Notes: generated by a model not told the origin, from the letters alone. Shown: positions 1 through 14,630, counted from the stretch's first letter. The stretch: 64,000 nt of DNA from Mimachlamys varia (GCA_947623455.1 OX392534.1:9868001-9932000); one strand, 5' to 3'. Program-made: numbers and translations.

Positions 1-126
1 GATTTATGTATCTGACCTAACTTTACATGGAAGCGACTGTATATAATTGTCACAATACATATTTCATGATATCTAAACAGTAGTAACTCGCAATAACAAT
101 ACACACTCCAAAGAAAGAATAATAAT

Positions 127-132
127 TTTATT
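127..132 (-). terminator. Poly(A) signal of actin gene A
   Basis: AATAAA on the minus strand, within the context TTGTTGATAATAAA. The same context follows actin genes C, D, E and F, which makes it a credible shared 3' end. It implies a 3' UTR of about 1.1 kb for gene A that contains the 28-bp repeat array. The first 30 bases of the window are the end of the repeat seen in full at 17130-17740. Confidence 0.6.
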
Positions 133-805
133 ATCAACAAATTTTATCATCTGATAGTTATATAATATATATATGTGTTACAAATATCATACACAATGAC
201 TTTATATATACTCTCTTACAAACATATAAACAAAACATTCAATAGAAAACGCAAAAAATATTGGAGTAGGACAAATAGCAATAATATAATAAATAACATA
301 CGACTATGAATTATAGAAATAAATTAAAATACAAAAGTCACTTATGAGGAATGATTAAGTATTCAAGCATACAAACTGGCACATTGGTATATACATCCTA
401 CATTTACTCATTGTCAGTGCACATATAGTCGAAATATTTATGCAAATCAAACTATTTATGAATTTCATAATTCGTCGGTGCAACTAATTATTAGTGAATA
501 GAAATATAAAACATATTCTTACTTCTTAATATGTTTAAATGCATTCAAACCCATGAGTAGTTTACGAAGAAACATTGTCTTAGGTTGCCATGAAATTGCA
601 GCTAATACACTTCACATTCCTGTTCCGATGATATCCAAATTGACGAGATATAAAAATACTTTTAAATTCATCCAATACAACTTTTACTGTCTGAACATTA
701 CGGACAAGATCCCATGTTCAGTCCATTAGTCCATTATCAAAATAACCCTGATCAGAGTCAAACTGGCATCAGCCCTTAGAATACCAACGACCTACATCCA
801 AACGG

Positions 806-1115
806 GCCAGATTTCATTGTCAGAATATTTCGGGCAAAATTGCATTGCCATAATATCACGGGCCATATTCCATTGTCATAAAATCCCGGGCCATATTCCA
901 TTGTCATAAAATCCCGGGCCATATTCCATTGTCATAAAATCCCGGGCCATATTCCATTGTCAGAAAATCCCGGGCCATATTCCATTGTCATAAAATCCCG
1001 GGCCATATTCCATTGTCATAAAATCCCGGGCCAAATTCCATTGTCATAAAATCCCGGGCCATATTCCATTGTCAGAATGTCACGGAATATCACGGGCTAT
1101 ATTAGTTGGATATTA
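806..1115. repeat. 28-bp minisatellite in the 3' UTR of gene A
   Basis: About ten tandem units of a 28-bp motif built on CGGGCCATATTCCATTGTCA followed by TAAAATCC. The units are nearly uniform (AAATCCCGGG type). The array lies between the stop codon and the poly(A) signal of gene A, so it is probably transcribed as 3' UTR. The paralogous array of gene D at 18522-18900 has the same unit length but a mixture of subtypes. Confidence 0.85.
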
Positions 1116-1195
1116 CGGGCAGATTCCTTTGTCGTTATATGGCAGGTATACAAAAGGAAGTTAATGTCATTTCCACCGACATTTCCATGTTAAGT

Positions 1196-3337
1196 CTAGA
1201 AGCACTTCCGATGAACGATTCCTGGTCCACATTCATCATATTCCTGTTTTGAGATCCACATCTGTTGGAACGTAGACAGAGATCCAAGGATAGATCCACC
1301 GATCCACACGGAGTACTTTCTCTCCGGAGGTGCAATCACTTTAACTTTCATACTGTTTGGTACGATTCCATCCAGTTCTTTCTTGAACCGGTCAGCCATA
1401 CCTGAATCGCAAGAAGGACATACATGTATTAGCTATGATTTTATAGGCGAAAACGTTACCTTAAAGTCAATGTATTACAACCATGATTTTTGTTCACTTA
1501 CGTGTTATTAAAACAAAACCGCGGAACAAAATTAAAACATATCGTTTTTTTCTGTTGTTAACAGCAATATACATACATACCTGGAAACATAGTACTTCCG
1601 CCGGACATGACGACATTGCTGTACAGATCTCGTCGGATGTCGATATCACAAGCCATGACTGAGTTGTGTAGTTGTTCGTGGACTCCATTCGATTCCATTC
1701 CTAAGAACAATATAACGTTTAGTACTATTTAGTATATTTAGTAATATTTGTGTTTGTTATATTGTTTAATCAAGATTAGCGAAATAAATATTCCTTTCCT
1801 TTCAAAGATTCATATTGACCATAAATTAAAACACTGCTTACCTATAAAGCTTGGTTGGAATAGAACCTCTGGACACCGGAACCTTTCGTTGCCAATGGTA
1901 ACAACTCCACCGTCCGGAAGTTCGTACGACTTCTCGACTGTTGAGGACGTTGATGCTGACGTCATTTCACTCTCAAAGTCTAGAGCAACGTAGGACATCT
2001 TCTCCTTCATATCACGGACAATCTCCATTTCAGCTGTAATTTAGAAATCAGTCAAATCAAATTTAAATGATAAGTCCTATAAGTATTTTGATTATTTCTG
2101 TAAAGGAGACGATTTTGCTTGAATATTGTCAATAATAATAAAAATCAGAAAAGATCATATTGGACTTACAAGAAGTTGTGAAGTTGTATCCTCTCTCGTG
2201 GAGGATCCTCTGGAGGTAGGCTGTGAGGTCACGACCTGCCAGGTCCACACGTTTGATGGCGTGAGGGAGGGAGTAGCCCTCGTAGATAGGTACCACGTGT
2301 GACACGCCATCCCCGGCATCAAACACGACCCCTGTGGTCCGTCCGGAGGCGTACAGAGACAGCACAGCCTGTATGGCCACGTAGAAGGCGGGAGTGTTGA
2401 ACGTCTCGAACATAATCTACAACAGATTAGATTGAGAACATTATTAAACCTGGATTTCCTATTATGGATTGAAACATGACTTTGATGCGAACATTTGTAC
2501 ATTATTCCATTAGTTTTGTTTTTCGTTTGCGATTTCGTTTCGTTTTCTTAAAGTTATGGTGTTTTATACAAGAAGGAATTTAAATCACCATGAAATTCAT
2601 TTCATAATCATTTGCAATGAGATTTGGGATATTAATTTGCATAATTTTTGTTTGTTCTTATTACATCTTAACCCTGTGGGATATATAGTTCTGTTTTACC
2701 TGTATCATTTTTTCTCTGTTGGCCTTGGGATTTAGTGGCGCCTCTGTCAACATGACCGGATGTTCCTCGGGAGCCACACGGAGCTCGTTGTAGAAGGTGT
2801 GATGCCAGATCTTCTCCATGTCGTCCCAGTTGGTGACGATGCCGTGTTCCACCGGGTACTTCAGAGACAGAATCCCGCGTTTGTTTTGAGCCTCGTCTCC
2901 GACGTAACATTCCTTGGCGCCCATACCAGCCATAACCACCTGTTGTGTAAGTAAATGTTTTCATTGTCAAACGAATATGTCTATACATAATGTTTCGAAT
3001 TATTTTTCAATAAACTAATTTAAAATATCAACTAGGGAGTATATTTAGACACCTTCTCGAAAGGATGGAAAAACAAAGCATTTTATTTTTGTGTCATGAA
3101 AAGGAAAAATTATGTGCTTCTGTGAGAAATACCTGCAGATATGATATGATTATTGTTTTAACGCTGTATGTTGATATTATGAAATATCATAATTAGCATA
3201 CTCACATCATAACGTGGCCGCCCCGTAACGGCGGGAAAAACTGCACGTGGGGCATCATCTCCGGCAAATCCCGCCTTACACATTCCACTTCCGTTGTCAA
3301 TGACAACAGCGGCGATATCTTCTTCAAATGTAGACAT
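1196..3337 (-). CDS. Divergent actin, gene A (6 coding exons)
   Basis: Actin monomer: ATP-binding, filament-forming cytoskeletal or muscle protein. Coding exons on the minus strand, in order, are 3206-3337, 2700-2939, 2170-2416, 1842-2033, 1581-1700 and 1196-1401, giving 1137 nt and 378 residues. Every intron has GT/AG ends; phases are 0,0,1,1,1. The start is the ATG of MSTFEED. Seen: phosphate loop 1 [43 protein letters not shown]; phosphate loop 2 DAGDGVSH, keeping the Gln137 and His161 positions; [21 protein letters not shown]-terminal HRKCF. Departures from ordinary animal actin: D-loop His40-Gln41 replaced by Tyr-Asp, Ser155 to Ala, Arg206 to Met. The protein looks functional but divergent. 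It lies head-to-head with gene C, about 5.8 kb apart, and has a leader exon and a CArG/MEF2 promoter upstream. A muscle role is inferred only from the promoter. Confidence 0.93.
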
Positions 3338-3377
3338 ACTTTTTTGTTATCTTGTTATACCAACTTCTTCCTGCTTT

Positions 3378-3985
3378 CCTACAATGGTTTAAACTAACAT
3401 GATTTTTTTTTTCATTATTTACAACTCTATATATGACGTGGGCCAGTTACGATTTGACAACCGGTATTTCACAAATTGCTTTTTTGGCGAGGATTTACAG
3501 ACCAACAAACTTGCAAATTTTAGTTAAGTTATTTATGCGAAAGTATCAAGGAAAGTAAACAAGTTCAAGTTCAAGTTTTTTATTGACCTTAAGTCATTCG
3601 AAATCTAATAATGACAACGAGAAACTACACTGGGAACCGAAAATAATAAAAGAAGCACAACAGAAAGAAATAGAAAATAGCATTAAGTTTTTATGCGAGG
3701 ACGACAAATACGCCTACTAAAAAGTGAGTGTTTGGGTTTGTTTAAGCCTATTACAGTTTTTTGTCTTAATTGTGGCACTATAAATTTAATAGAAAAACTT
3801 CCAAAATGTCATTTTAAAGTTAAATAATATCATATTTTACTTTGAATTACTGTTTCTTTGCCTTCTTTATTTGTGTGCCTGCAAGTAGTCCTGCTCTATT
3901 GTCTAAGGAATAGTAGCTGTACTTTCTGTGTCTCTCCTGTATAGGGTCTATTCCTCTGTGTCTCTTCGTTGGGTCTCTGGTCGAG
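3378..3985 (-). other. 5' leader intron and non-coding exon of gene A
   Basis: On the minus strand an acceptor (ATTGTAG) at 3379-3380 precedes about 40 nt of leader before the ATG. A possible donor (AAACA|GTAATT) at 3849-3850 would close a non-coding first exon running from about 3985 to 3851. This exon resembles the leader of gene C, including GAGACACAG-type stretches. The exact start and donor are estimates. The leader intron shows nothing else. Confidence 0.5.
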
Positions 3986-4012
3986 TTTGAAACCTCATGG
4001 TCTCACCACGTA

Positions 4013-4209
4013 CTATATAGTAGTGCATCGCCTCATCTGAGAAATCTGACAAACTCTAATGCTGTTCTGGGAATAATCCATATAAGGTAAATATAACAAT
4101 TAGTTTACTTGTCATCGACCTAAAGATTGACCTGACTAACGCTACGGTCGCTAGTCTAAAAATAGACATGATAGGTGTTTTCCGAGTACAGGTAAACACA
4201 GGTGAGTCA
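4013..4209 (-). promoter_or_regulatory. Promoter module of gene A: TATA, CArG, MEF2, AP-1
   Basis: Read toward gene A: AP-1 consensus TGACTCA (4203-4209), MEF2 consensus CTATTTTTAG (4156-4165), perfect SRF CArG box CCTTATATGG (4078-4087) and a TATA-like CTATATAG (4013-4020). CArG to TATA spacing is about 67 bp. The same order occurs in mirror image upstream of gene C (8390-8645), with long blocks of shared sequence around the MEF2 site. SRF and MEF2 sites are typical of muscle actin promoters in animals; function here is inferred. Confidence 0.7.
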
Positions 4210-5359
4210 GTCGAATGTTCTATTTATACAAATTCTATTTCGGTCTACATATATGTACACCCGTTTAGTCAATTTATTTGCTTCAGTGTTGGCCTTATAC
4301 TCTATACAATCTGTAACGGGACTTTCATTATCAGTATCTTACTTTTGCTCCTCATTTCCGTTCAGACACCTATATTGAATATCAATAATTTTGCAATAGC
4401 GTTTGCAGTAAGAATCCCTATGTAAATATCAATATGAAACTACCTAAAAATAGTACCTTACACGAGTTCTTCAAATACGTTTCACGTTTTTCAACACCTT
4501 AATATGATTGCTTTCAGCATTGTTGTTGTGTATAATATTCAAATAATAAATTTAGTGAAAAACACATTATAATATAGAATTACATGTAGGCAATGCGTAC
4601 GTTTTCCAGCTATATTTTGCTTTCACGACTGTGGTAAAATAACTGCATTAACTGGTCTTGTTTTACATGGGAATAGATTCACTGACGATTGTTAATTGAA
4701 ATACGTGTATTTAATTACGGACCAAAACCTGCAAAGTATTGCACACATACGAACAATCAGGTTAATCAAATACCGTCACTGAAGACATAACTGTTGTCAT
4801 GCACAGTCCTCTTTTTGTTCTAGTCCTACAAGATACAAGATACAATAATTGTTATTCAGTATCGTGTATGTAATAACGGAAACATTATCTCTGGAGAGCT
4901 GTTATTACAACAAACAAATACCGAACTAATAAGCAAGCAACATCAGAGGTTTATAACCACATCAGGGATAATTCTTGCTCTTAAACCTACATTGTATGGG
5001 AGAATTAGAGGGATTTAATGAGATTAGTGAAATGTCTTTGAGATTTTTCTGTATAAAGTAATACTATTTTGAAAATTTTAATGGGATTTTCAGGGAAGAT
5101 ATGGGTAAAAATCCCCAAAAATCGCTACATTAACAAAACTTATATATCACAGCATGCAGTAATTACAGCTAATGACACTTCGGGACAAAACTACATGCTC
5201 TAAGTTTCACAAAATTGCTGCTGCCACATACATGCACACAAAAGGGTAAAGAAACCAATGGAAAATGGTTTATAGTTTGAACGTAATGGCTAAAATAGCA
5301 TAAGTTAAAACCTTACCGAAAATACGGTAATATAACATAAATCTTAGCAAAGGTAACTA

Positions 5360-5720
5360 AATATGTATAGAGTAGTTTAAAAGACAGTCAGGAAACATGA
5401 TAAACATTTGGCACAAACAAGACAACATATAGAGCAGGAACAAAACTGGCCGTAACCAAGTGTGCAAAAATCTGCGAAAGCTTGGAAAGTTCCAACATTC
5501 CTCAGATCATATGACTGTTCCACACTTGGACAGCATCAAATAGAAACTATTTTTCCATACCTTATTGTGTGAACTCTTAGTACATAGTATGTTCTCTTAC
5601 CTGAAATTATATTTAACATTATTTTTGACAATAAAATCATTTAAAGAATCGGGAGCTAGGCCATTTAAACTAAAAAAAAACTACTTCTGTAGCGATAGTC
5701 TTTACACTAGCAACATATAA
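5360..5720 (-). pseudogene. LINE C-terminal fragment, copy 1
   Basis: The minus strand encodes a broken peptide of the type VWNSLSYELRNVGTF, as found at the C-terminus of non-LTR retrotransposon RT proteins, with the pattern W-N-S-L-P-x-x-L-R. It is interrupted here; the paralogous copy at 23163-23520 keeps a 95-residue open frame. This is old decayed repeat, not a gene, and it predates the segmental duplication. The rest of 4210-6084 shows no feature I can name. Confidence 0.55.
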
Positions 5721-6084
5721 ACAGGCGAGGTTGTTTCTGCGTACGAAAGTTATCACTTAAGTAGAATCATTTGCAAAAAAAAAGCGCAAAACTCTTTCAT
5801 ATATCTTTTTATTTTCATGTGTTGCTAGGGCTACAAAATGCCGGTTAGGGTTCATTAATTAAAATTCGATAAAATAAAAGATTTAAAAATAGTATTTTTC
5901 CTTTCTTGTTTAGGCAATTTCCTTATTCCTTTCAAAACAGCTAATCTTTGTAATCTTTTGGGGGGCTTTCTACAGATCTTAGATATATGGCCATCAAAGA
6001 GTCAATGTCCACTCCAGACAGTAAAACACAGTTTTTGTATTAATGACCTGGTCTCGAATTGAAAAGGATGAATAATAATATTAA

Positions 6085-6242
6085 ATGCCTTCGAGTGGTT
6101 GATGCTTAATCCATGTTTATTATCGTATATTTGACATTTTCTATAACTGTAGAGCCTCGAAGCTATATATATACAATATTACAGATACATGTCAAATATA
6201 TGATAATAAACTCGGGATAAAGCATCGAATACTCGAAGGCAT
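6085..6242. repeat. Snapback (fold-back) element, copy 1
   Basis: About 54-bp inverted arms, beginning ATGCCTTCGAGT and ending ACTCGAAGGCAT, enclose a spacer of about 50 bp. The arms match with a few mismatches (TTTATTATCG against GATAATAAA). The paralogous copy is at 23889-24047. It looks like a small non-autonomous fold-back element. Confidence 0.7.
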
Positions 6243-6377
6243 AAAAAGTAAGGACTTCCTTTTGTTCTCTAAAAATAAGTTAATAGATAAAATAGGAATG
6301 CCAGCAACACACTTGAAGATACACTATTATGTACCTTTAAATCAAATAACTTCAGGGTAGGATTATTCTGTTATTAA

Positions 6378-8162
6378 AGAGGCATCACGTTAAAACTATA
6401 TTTTTTTTATGCTTATTTAGAATTATTGTATATATGAATTAAATGTATACTCTTGTGGAAAATTAATGGGCGATTTACGCTGAAATATGTTCTCAAAAAT
6501 TTTAATTAATAATTAAAAAGGGGAATCACTATTCGTTGATCAACGATTTGGACATGCAAATTTTTTTGCATCACATATAATAACGCATGCGCATAACAAG
6601 CTAAATCGGTAAACAAAAAATGGCGATCCGCGTGACCTACATGTAACTACCAAGCGAAAAGTGGCCGAATGGTCAAATTTTAACGTAAGGATTATATTAC
6701 GGAAGCATAATGAGGGATGGGAAGTATTCAAGGGAGAGACTAACAGCCCAATCGTTTGCATTGTTACAGTTTTCTTCTGGATAGCCGGTGACACAGTTTT
6801 GATTTGGTTTTGGGGCTTCCCAAGGGATAACTCTTTCATTCCTCTGTTACATGAAATGCGTGTGTAAAACTTGAAAGCGTGTATTGTAATATTCCCTTTA
6901 TAATATTCCAGTAAAACGGCATTATTGAATTATATTGCTGAAGAGAAAGACCTTTTCACATACAAGAAAAACCGTATGGGGGGGGGGGGGGGGTTACGTT
7001 ATAAAACGCCGGTATCCCGGGCGATTGAGTTTAATGTATACAGATTCAATTTGGACAAAATGAATAAATTTATGTCATCATGTGCGGATAAAAAATTCTT
7101 GTCATACCTAATCTATAAAATACGGATTGTACAAATTTTATCGGGTTTGAACCCCGGTATTAAATTTGATATGAATCAAAATATATGCATTATATAAGTG
7201 AAGTCATTAATTCATAAAAAAAAAATCATATACATGTATGTTCCATGTCTGCAGTTGTGTTGAAAATGTTAACGAACCTTTAAATTTATATAAAAAAAAA
7301 AGTAAAATGAATCATAACATATATAAATGGATTAATTATTGGACAATTATCTTCTCGACAAGTTCCAAATTTGAGATATATATATTATACATGTATTCTA
7401 CATGTTTAGTGCGTGGTGCGTCATATGAGTGCACGGACTTCTGTGATACATATATAATTTTAAGTGTTAAAGTATGTTGACGCTGAAAGTTGGATAGATT
7501 TTAGATGAATATATAGAAAGTCTGAAAAAAAATCTTCAAGACATCGAGTTGTATAAAAAAAAATCGGAATCATTTCATTTTATTTTTGCACTTTTCAATG
7601 CATGCACACCTTTTGTGAAATGGTTCTAAATGAGGATTCGTGAAGATAACTTTTTACAGAAATTAAGGTTTGCCCTATGGTTGTCATCGTCGGAAACCCA
7701 CATGACACTTAAACGTACATTTTAAGATAGTGCAGTGTCGTATTGGTTTCTGACAATGCATGGCTAACGGTCTCAGTCAGGTACTGATGTCGATAAATGA
7801 TGCAGAGATGCCGACATAAATTTCTTCATATAAATATCGTGTGTAATTAACGTCTGATTATTAATGTGAATATGATTCAATAAATTGATACACGGACTTT
7901 GTGTCTGGTTCATCATCGGACCTATACATTACGCGTCCCCTCCCGTTGGGCCCCTTCGTCGACATGCGACAAAATAGTCACGTGATTGACGCGTGATCAT
8001 CGCTATTTTTATCGGGCTTTCCCGAGAAATGCAATTTTGCAAGTGGCTAATAAACACATTTTGAGAGGACTTTGAATATTGAAATAACAGGAAAATGCAT
8101 CTGGTAGTGCAGACAGCATGTTCATTCAATAAATTCATTGTAGACTTCCCCGGGATGCCCAT
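6378..8162. mobile_element. 1,785-bp insertion flanked by TTAA, present in one duplicate only
   Basis: The segmental copy at 24160-24200 runs uninterrupted through TTATTAAAACA, whereas here the sequence is split by 1,785 bp flanked by TTAA at 6374-6377 and 8163-8166. The ends are weak inverted repeats (AGAGGCATCACG against ATGGGCATCCCG, 9 of 12 matching). This fits a TTAA-targeting DNA transposon of piggyBac type, non-autonomous. No transposase frame is visible. The interior is AT-rich and holds a G12 run near 6979 and a few short, unsupported ORFs. Confidence 0.6.
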
Positions 8163-8389
8163 TTAAAACATATAAAAAATGTTTCTTCCTTATCAATGTA
8201 CAACTCAACATCGTTCATCAGGTGTGCCAGTATTATAATTGTGTTACTGATCAACATTATTTTATAATCTAAACTTTACCAACACATCTTTAAAAAATCA
8301 AGTAGGGGTAGTTCACTGAAACACATTTTGTTCAGGTCAACGATTGTGTGTATGTACATGTTCCCTATACACTAAACCTAAAGCAATAT

Positions 8390-8645
8390 TGACTCACCTA
8401 TGGTTACCTGTAATCGGAATACACCTTGTCGAGTATAATTTCTATTTTTAGAATGTCGACCGTAGTGTGTTAGTCAGGTGAGTCACAGAGATATACTGTA
8501 TATATTGCACAAGTCGGTAGAGAGTACTACATATAGATAATTCGAGAGTATTACTAATTGTTTATATACCTTATACGGAACGTATTCACGGAACAAGATT
8601 AGAGTTTGTCAGACTTCTCAGAAGAGGCGATACACTACTATATAG
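8390..8645 (+). promoter_or_regulatory. Promoter module of gene C
   Basis: In order: AP-1 TGACTCA (8390-8396), MEF2 CTATTTTTAG (8442-8451), a second AP-1 TGAGTCA (8479-8485), a degenerate CArG CCTTATACGG with one mismatch (8569-8578), and TATA-like CTATATAG (8638-8645). Blocks such as CGACCGTAG and GTTAGTCAGGT are shared with the mirror-image promoter of gene A. The CArG is imperfect here and perfect in A. Confidence 0.65.
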
Positions 8646-8667
8646 TACGGGGTGAGACCATGGAGAT

Positions 8668-8840
8668 TCAGACTCAACCGTTGATTTTACAGCAGAGACA
8701 CAACACTACATCCCCTACAGGCCAGACACAGAAATTTCTACTATTACCGAGACGATTGAGAGACAACTTTTGAACTAATTGGATAGCAACGTAACAGGAA
8801 GGTCAACGAAAAGAAAAAGTTAAGAGAAAGAAAAAAACAG
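8668..8840 (+). other. Non-coding leader exon of gene C
   Basis: Begins about 25-30 bp after the TATA-like element (start estimated) and ends at a good donor AACAG|GTAACC at 8840/8841. The leader intron runs to the acceptor CCCCTTTTTAG at 9155, leaving 31 nt of leader before the ATG at 9187. Its homologue is found in E, and a decayed one at 14940-15180. Confidence 0.6.
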
Positions 8841-9186
8841 GTAACCATTCATGCATTTTTAACGTTATAACCAGTTCATTTACGGAGTATGGTAAACAAA
8901 AACAAGCTATAAATAGGACTAAAGACTAAGTGTTTCGAGTATTTGTTTCCCTTGATAACTTTAAGTTAAAGGCGTATGAATTTTTCATCTATTTCTTATA
9001 ATGTACATAAATAATTCATTATCATAATTTTTTCTCCATTTTATTAAAAGTTACCAACTGTTAATCCTCGTCGAAAAACTTAAATCACACGATTCTTGTT
9101 TGACGGTGTGGTACTATTTATAAAGCTTTAATACAACTTTTTGTCCCCTTTTTAGGATAATACGAAATACTAGAATACCAGAAAGT

Positions 9187-11476
<2,290 letters not shown>

Positions 11477-11887
11477 ACTTAACATGACGATTTAACAATG
11501 ACGCTGTTTGAATATCTGTGATACATTGAAGATCATCGTCGGGAACAAACGTGACAGTACTCTTATGCCCGACGATTATTGAGAATATTGTTTCGCGATT
11601 TACTGGAATCTTAAATTTATTCTGAATAATCCGACATCTATATTTGCTGCAGTGTATAATGGCAACAAGATCCGTGCAAAAATCTAAACAAAACAACAAC
11701 AACAAAAACACCTCATGATGTGTATATGCATAGTTATAGTTTAGAAATAATATCATGTTAAACTTACATCTGTTGTTCTACCAAGCTACATTGTATTTGT
11801 GATGGTCGTAAGACGGGTTGATATAGGTTTGTACCGTGTTCAACCCGCCAAAGAGTGAAAAATGGTACGGTACTGTTTTAAGTTTAA

Positions 11888-12235
11888 AGGCCCAATATTA
11901 GTAACTTAAGTGAAGTTTTCGTGATTCTGAAAAATTCTGAAAAAAATCCAATTAATAACCATGCAAAAATCAGCCTTAAACGAAGTACACCTGAGCGGTA
12001 ACTTACAAGAAAATCTTGACAAAATATCCAAAGAATTGAAAATAATTCAGGTGGGGCTCACTTCAACGAAGGTAGAATACGGTTCGAAATGGACGCGTGT
12101 TTCAACTGTTGCTGTACCGGTAACCGCGAAAGAATACATATTAAATATTGCTGATATCAGTTAATCTTAATTAAATCTATAAATATAACAAGTTATAAGG
12201 CTTGATTTTTGCCGAAAGTTACGTATATTTGGCCT
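11888..12235. mobile_element. TTAA-flanked MITE, copy 1 (348 bp)
   Basis: Flanked by TTAA at 11884-11887 and 12236-12239. Terminal inverted repeats begin AGGCCCAATAT and end ATATTTGGCCT, with GTAACTT/AAGTTACG next inside. Two further copies lie at 36083-36469 and 37523-37911. No ORF. Non-autonomous, probably mobilised by a piggyBac-type transposase. It appears to lie in the 3' UTR of gene C. Confidence 0.8.
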
Positions 12236-12685
12236 TTAACATTTAATCACTGTAGATGCAGTAACATACATTGTGAATAAGGACAGTATGAAAGAAAAGC
12301 CATATTTGTAAAACCCACGAGCATCCATTTCACGTTAACGTTGCTCGATGCTATGTAATGATATTACTTATATTTTCTTAGATTTTGTACTGTGTATAGG
12401 AAAGGAAATCCTTGTAAGGATTTGTAAGGAAACTTATAAGGAAATCCTGTGTATAGGAAAGGAAATCCTTGGAAATCCTTGACAAGCTTTTTATTTTGTC
12501 TGTATGAAAGAAAATTCATTTTTTATAAAAACTCATATGCATGTACATCCATTTCACATTAATAATGCTAACTTGTATGTAATGATATTACTTATATACT
12601 CTTAGATATTGTACAGCTACGGAATTCCAGAGGGTTTTGACAAGGTTTTTATTTATTTATTTTTTTTATGTTATATATTGTTGAT

Positions 12686-12691
12686 AATAAA
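12686..12691 (+). terminator. Poly(A) signal of gene C
   Basis: AATAAA in the context TATATTGTTGATAATAAA, matching the 3' ends of E and F and, reversed, of A and D. Between the MITE and this site, two imperfect copies of a block containing TGTAATGATATTACTTATA occur (near 12355 and 12575). Confidence 0.6.
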
Positions 12692-12778
12692 TTGATTACA
12701 AATATTTCTGTTTTATTTTATTCCTCTTGGAAATATGGAAATATTTTACCGGGTCTTAATGATTCGATACATGGTTAG

Positions 12779-13140
12779 GCCTGTATGGATTAGCTCCACA
12801 CTCATTGGACGTCTCCCTTCAGCTAGGACTAACTACGACCAACATGGACAGCTTACTACTAAGCTATGCGGTAAACGTGATGATTTCAATTTTCCGATCC
12901 TGAACTTTCTATTATAGTAACATCCCTTCTTCTCCAACCTATGGTGTTTACATGTCGCAGTTTATTCGATATTCTAGGGCTTGCTCTAAATATCGTGATT
13001 TTCGTGATCGATATCGACTGCTGACAAACAAACTAACAACACAAGGATTCGAGAGATGCAGGTTTATCAGAACTACGGGCAAGTGTTATGGTCGCCATCT
13101 TTGTCGTATTGAAAAATATTCTATATCTTTAAGTGATATG
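12779..13140 (+). pseudogene. Reverse-transcriptase element relic, C-terminal part
   Basis: Translated in mixed frames, the plus strand shows KRDDFNFPI, then SNIPSSPTYGVYMSQFIRYS, LLTNKLTTQGF, YGRH and EKYSISLSDMKMD. This is the C-terminal portion of a reverse-transcriptase protein whose repeated fragments occur through the window. Internal stops and frameshifts make it dead. The class is uncertain; Penelope-like is one possibility. Confidence 0.6.
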
Positions 13141-13514
13141 AAGATGGACGGTATTGTCGCCCGTCCTAATAAGCCATTCGACAAATTCAGCCTCGTATGA
13201 AAATAAATACAAGTCAGCCAAAAGTGGGGCACAGTTAGTGCCCATTGGAATTCCAACAATCTACTGGAAAACTTTCCTCCGACCTTAACAAAGATATTTT
13301 CAACCAGGAATTCAATCATTCATACTATATGTATATCTTCCTCAGTATATTTCAACCTAGCTTTCGTTGTGTTTTTCACAAAGTATGCTCTAAGATAGCT
13401 CACAACCATGTATTTGTATCGCCGTTCACCTTTCTTTGAGAAGAAAGCTCTCATTATGAGAGACCGAAGACGTTTTTTCAGTTTGGCATGTGGTATTGTA
13501 GTGTATGACAACAT
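13086..13514 (-). pseudogene. Reverse-transcriptase element relic, palm region, inverted
   Basis: The minus strand reads PHAKLKKRLRSLIMRAFFSK, then YKYMVVSYLRAYFV, LKYTEEDI, MIEFLVENIFVKVGG and a frameshifted stretch where EFQWALTVPHFWL replaces a G-I-P-M-G-T-N-C-A-P-L-L type motif. It is an upstream portion of the same RT protein as at 12779-13140 but in the opposite orientation, so the element is rearranged. The same region recurs at 56950-57300. Confidence 0.6.
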
Positions 13515-13550
13515 TTTTGCTCAACAAAACCGAGAGCTTACACATTTGTC

Positions 13551-14630
13551 TTCCTAATCATAATCTTAACAAGCATAAGATACGTTTTGTCTTTCAAATC
13601 ATAATCTTAACAAGCATAAGACATTTGAATGTGCTTCATGTAAATATGATGATTTAAAACTAAAATATTGATCTATTGAATCAACCAACCGTTCATTGGC
13701 ATTGAAGACAATTTTATTATTTCCATTTTCAATTATTTTCTACTATTTTTAAAGTATAACAGCAGAACATATCAGGATGATTGTCTCCCCTGAACCACAT
13801 ACCCTGCTATTTAGAAAGCCTTCCGTCCATTGTGTGTGTGTTTAATCATACAAGCATCCAATAGACCGAACGTTGTTTACATTGCTGGTAACAATGGAAA
13901 TTTCTGTGAAGCATGATCTTTGTGTTTGCACATTTTTCATCACAACATTTTACCTAGACTTATAAAGCTGAGTGAGCATTAACTACTGATTTCAAGTTAT
14001 CCACACAGTAGTCACTGATGATAAAATTACATACTCAGTAAAATCTGCAATAAAAACTTTATTATCTTCAACTTTTTATATCAAAGTTTCTTGATGTATA
14101 ATACGAAACGACTTGAAATATATACAAACATGTCAACAAAATATTTAAAAACAAACCCAACAGTAGTATCGAGATAGATTTCAAGTTTTAAGCATACCCC
14201 ATGAATAAATAAATCATCAATACCATAAAAATTAATTATCAAAATGTAGTATCAAGTACGGTTTTATATTATGAGGTACTTTAACGATTTGCACATAAAC
14301 AGAACTGTAACACTTTGATTAAAATCCTATCATATCATTGTCAGTGAGCATAGTATAGATGCTAATAAAGCTTTAGGAAAGAAAAAAAAATTAACAATGT
14401 GTTAGCAAGGTAAATGCTGAACCTCGTATTTTTTGTTAATCATTATTTCTTTGTTGATTTTAAGCATTATTGACATGTTTAAAATATTTAAATGTTCTCA
14501 AAACAAATCTGATAGTTCACGAATTATCTCAATACGCAATTAAAATGGATCTTAATAGACTTTGCTATATAAACTTTATTTAATGCAGTGATGAAATAAA
14601 TGACCAAAATATATATATTAATATCTCTAG
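13551..14630. other. Intergenic, no recognised feature
   Basis: AT-rich sequence. The only structure seen is a short direct repeat of AATCATAATCTTAACAAGCA near 13556 and 13597. Confidence 0.5.

Noticed and set aside
2760..2954. Small plus-strand ORF ([13 protein letters not shown]) at gene A
   Set aside because: Antisense shadow of actin exon 2; it appears at every actin copy in step with that exon.
4168..4425. 85-codon plus-strand ORF conserved at 21944-22201
   Set aside because: Covers the conserved promoter module of A and D. Conservation is explained by the recent duplication, and there is no splice or homology support.
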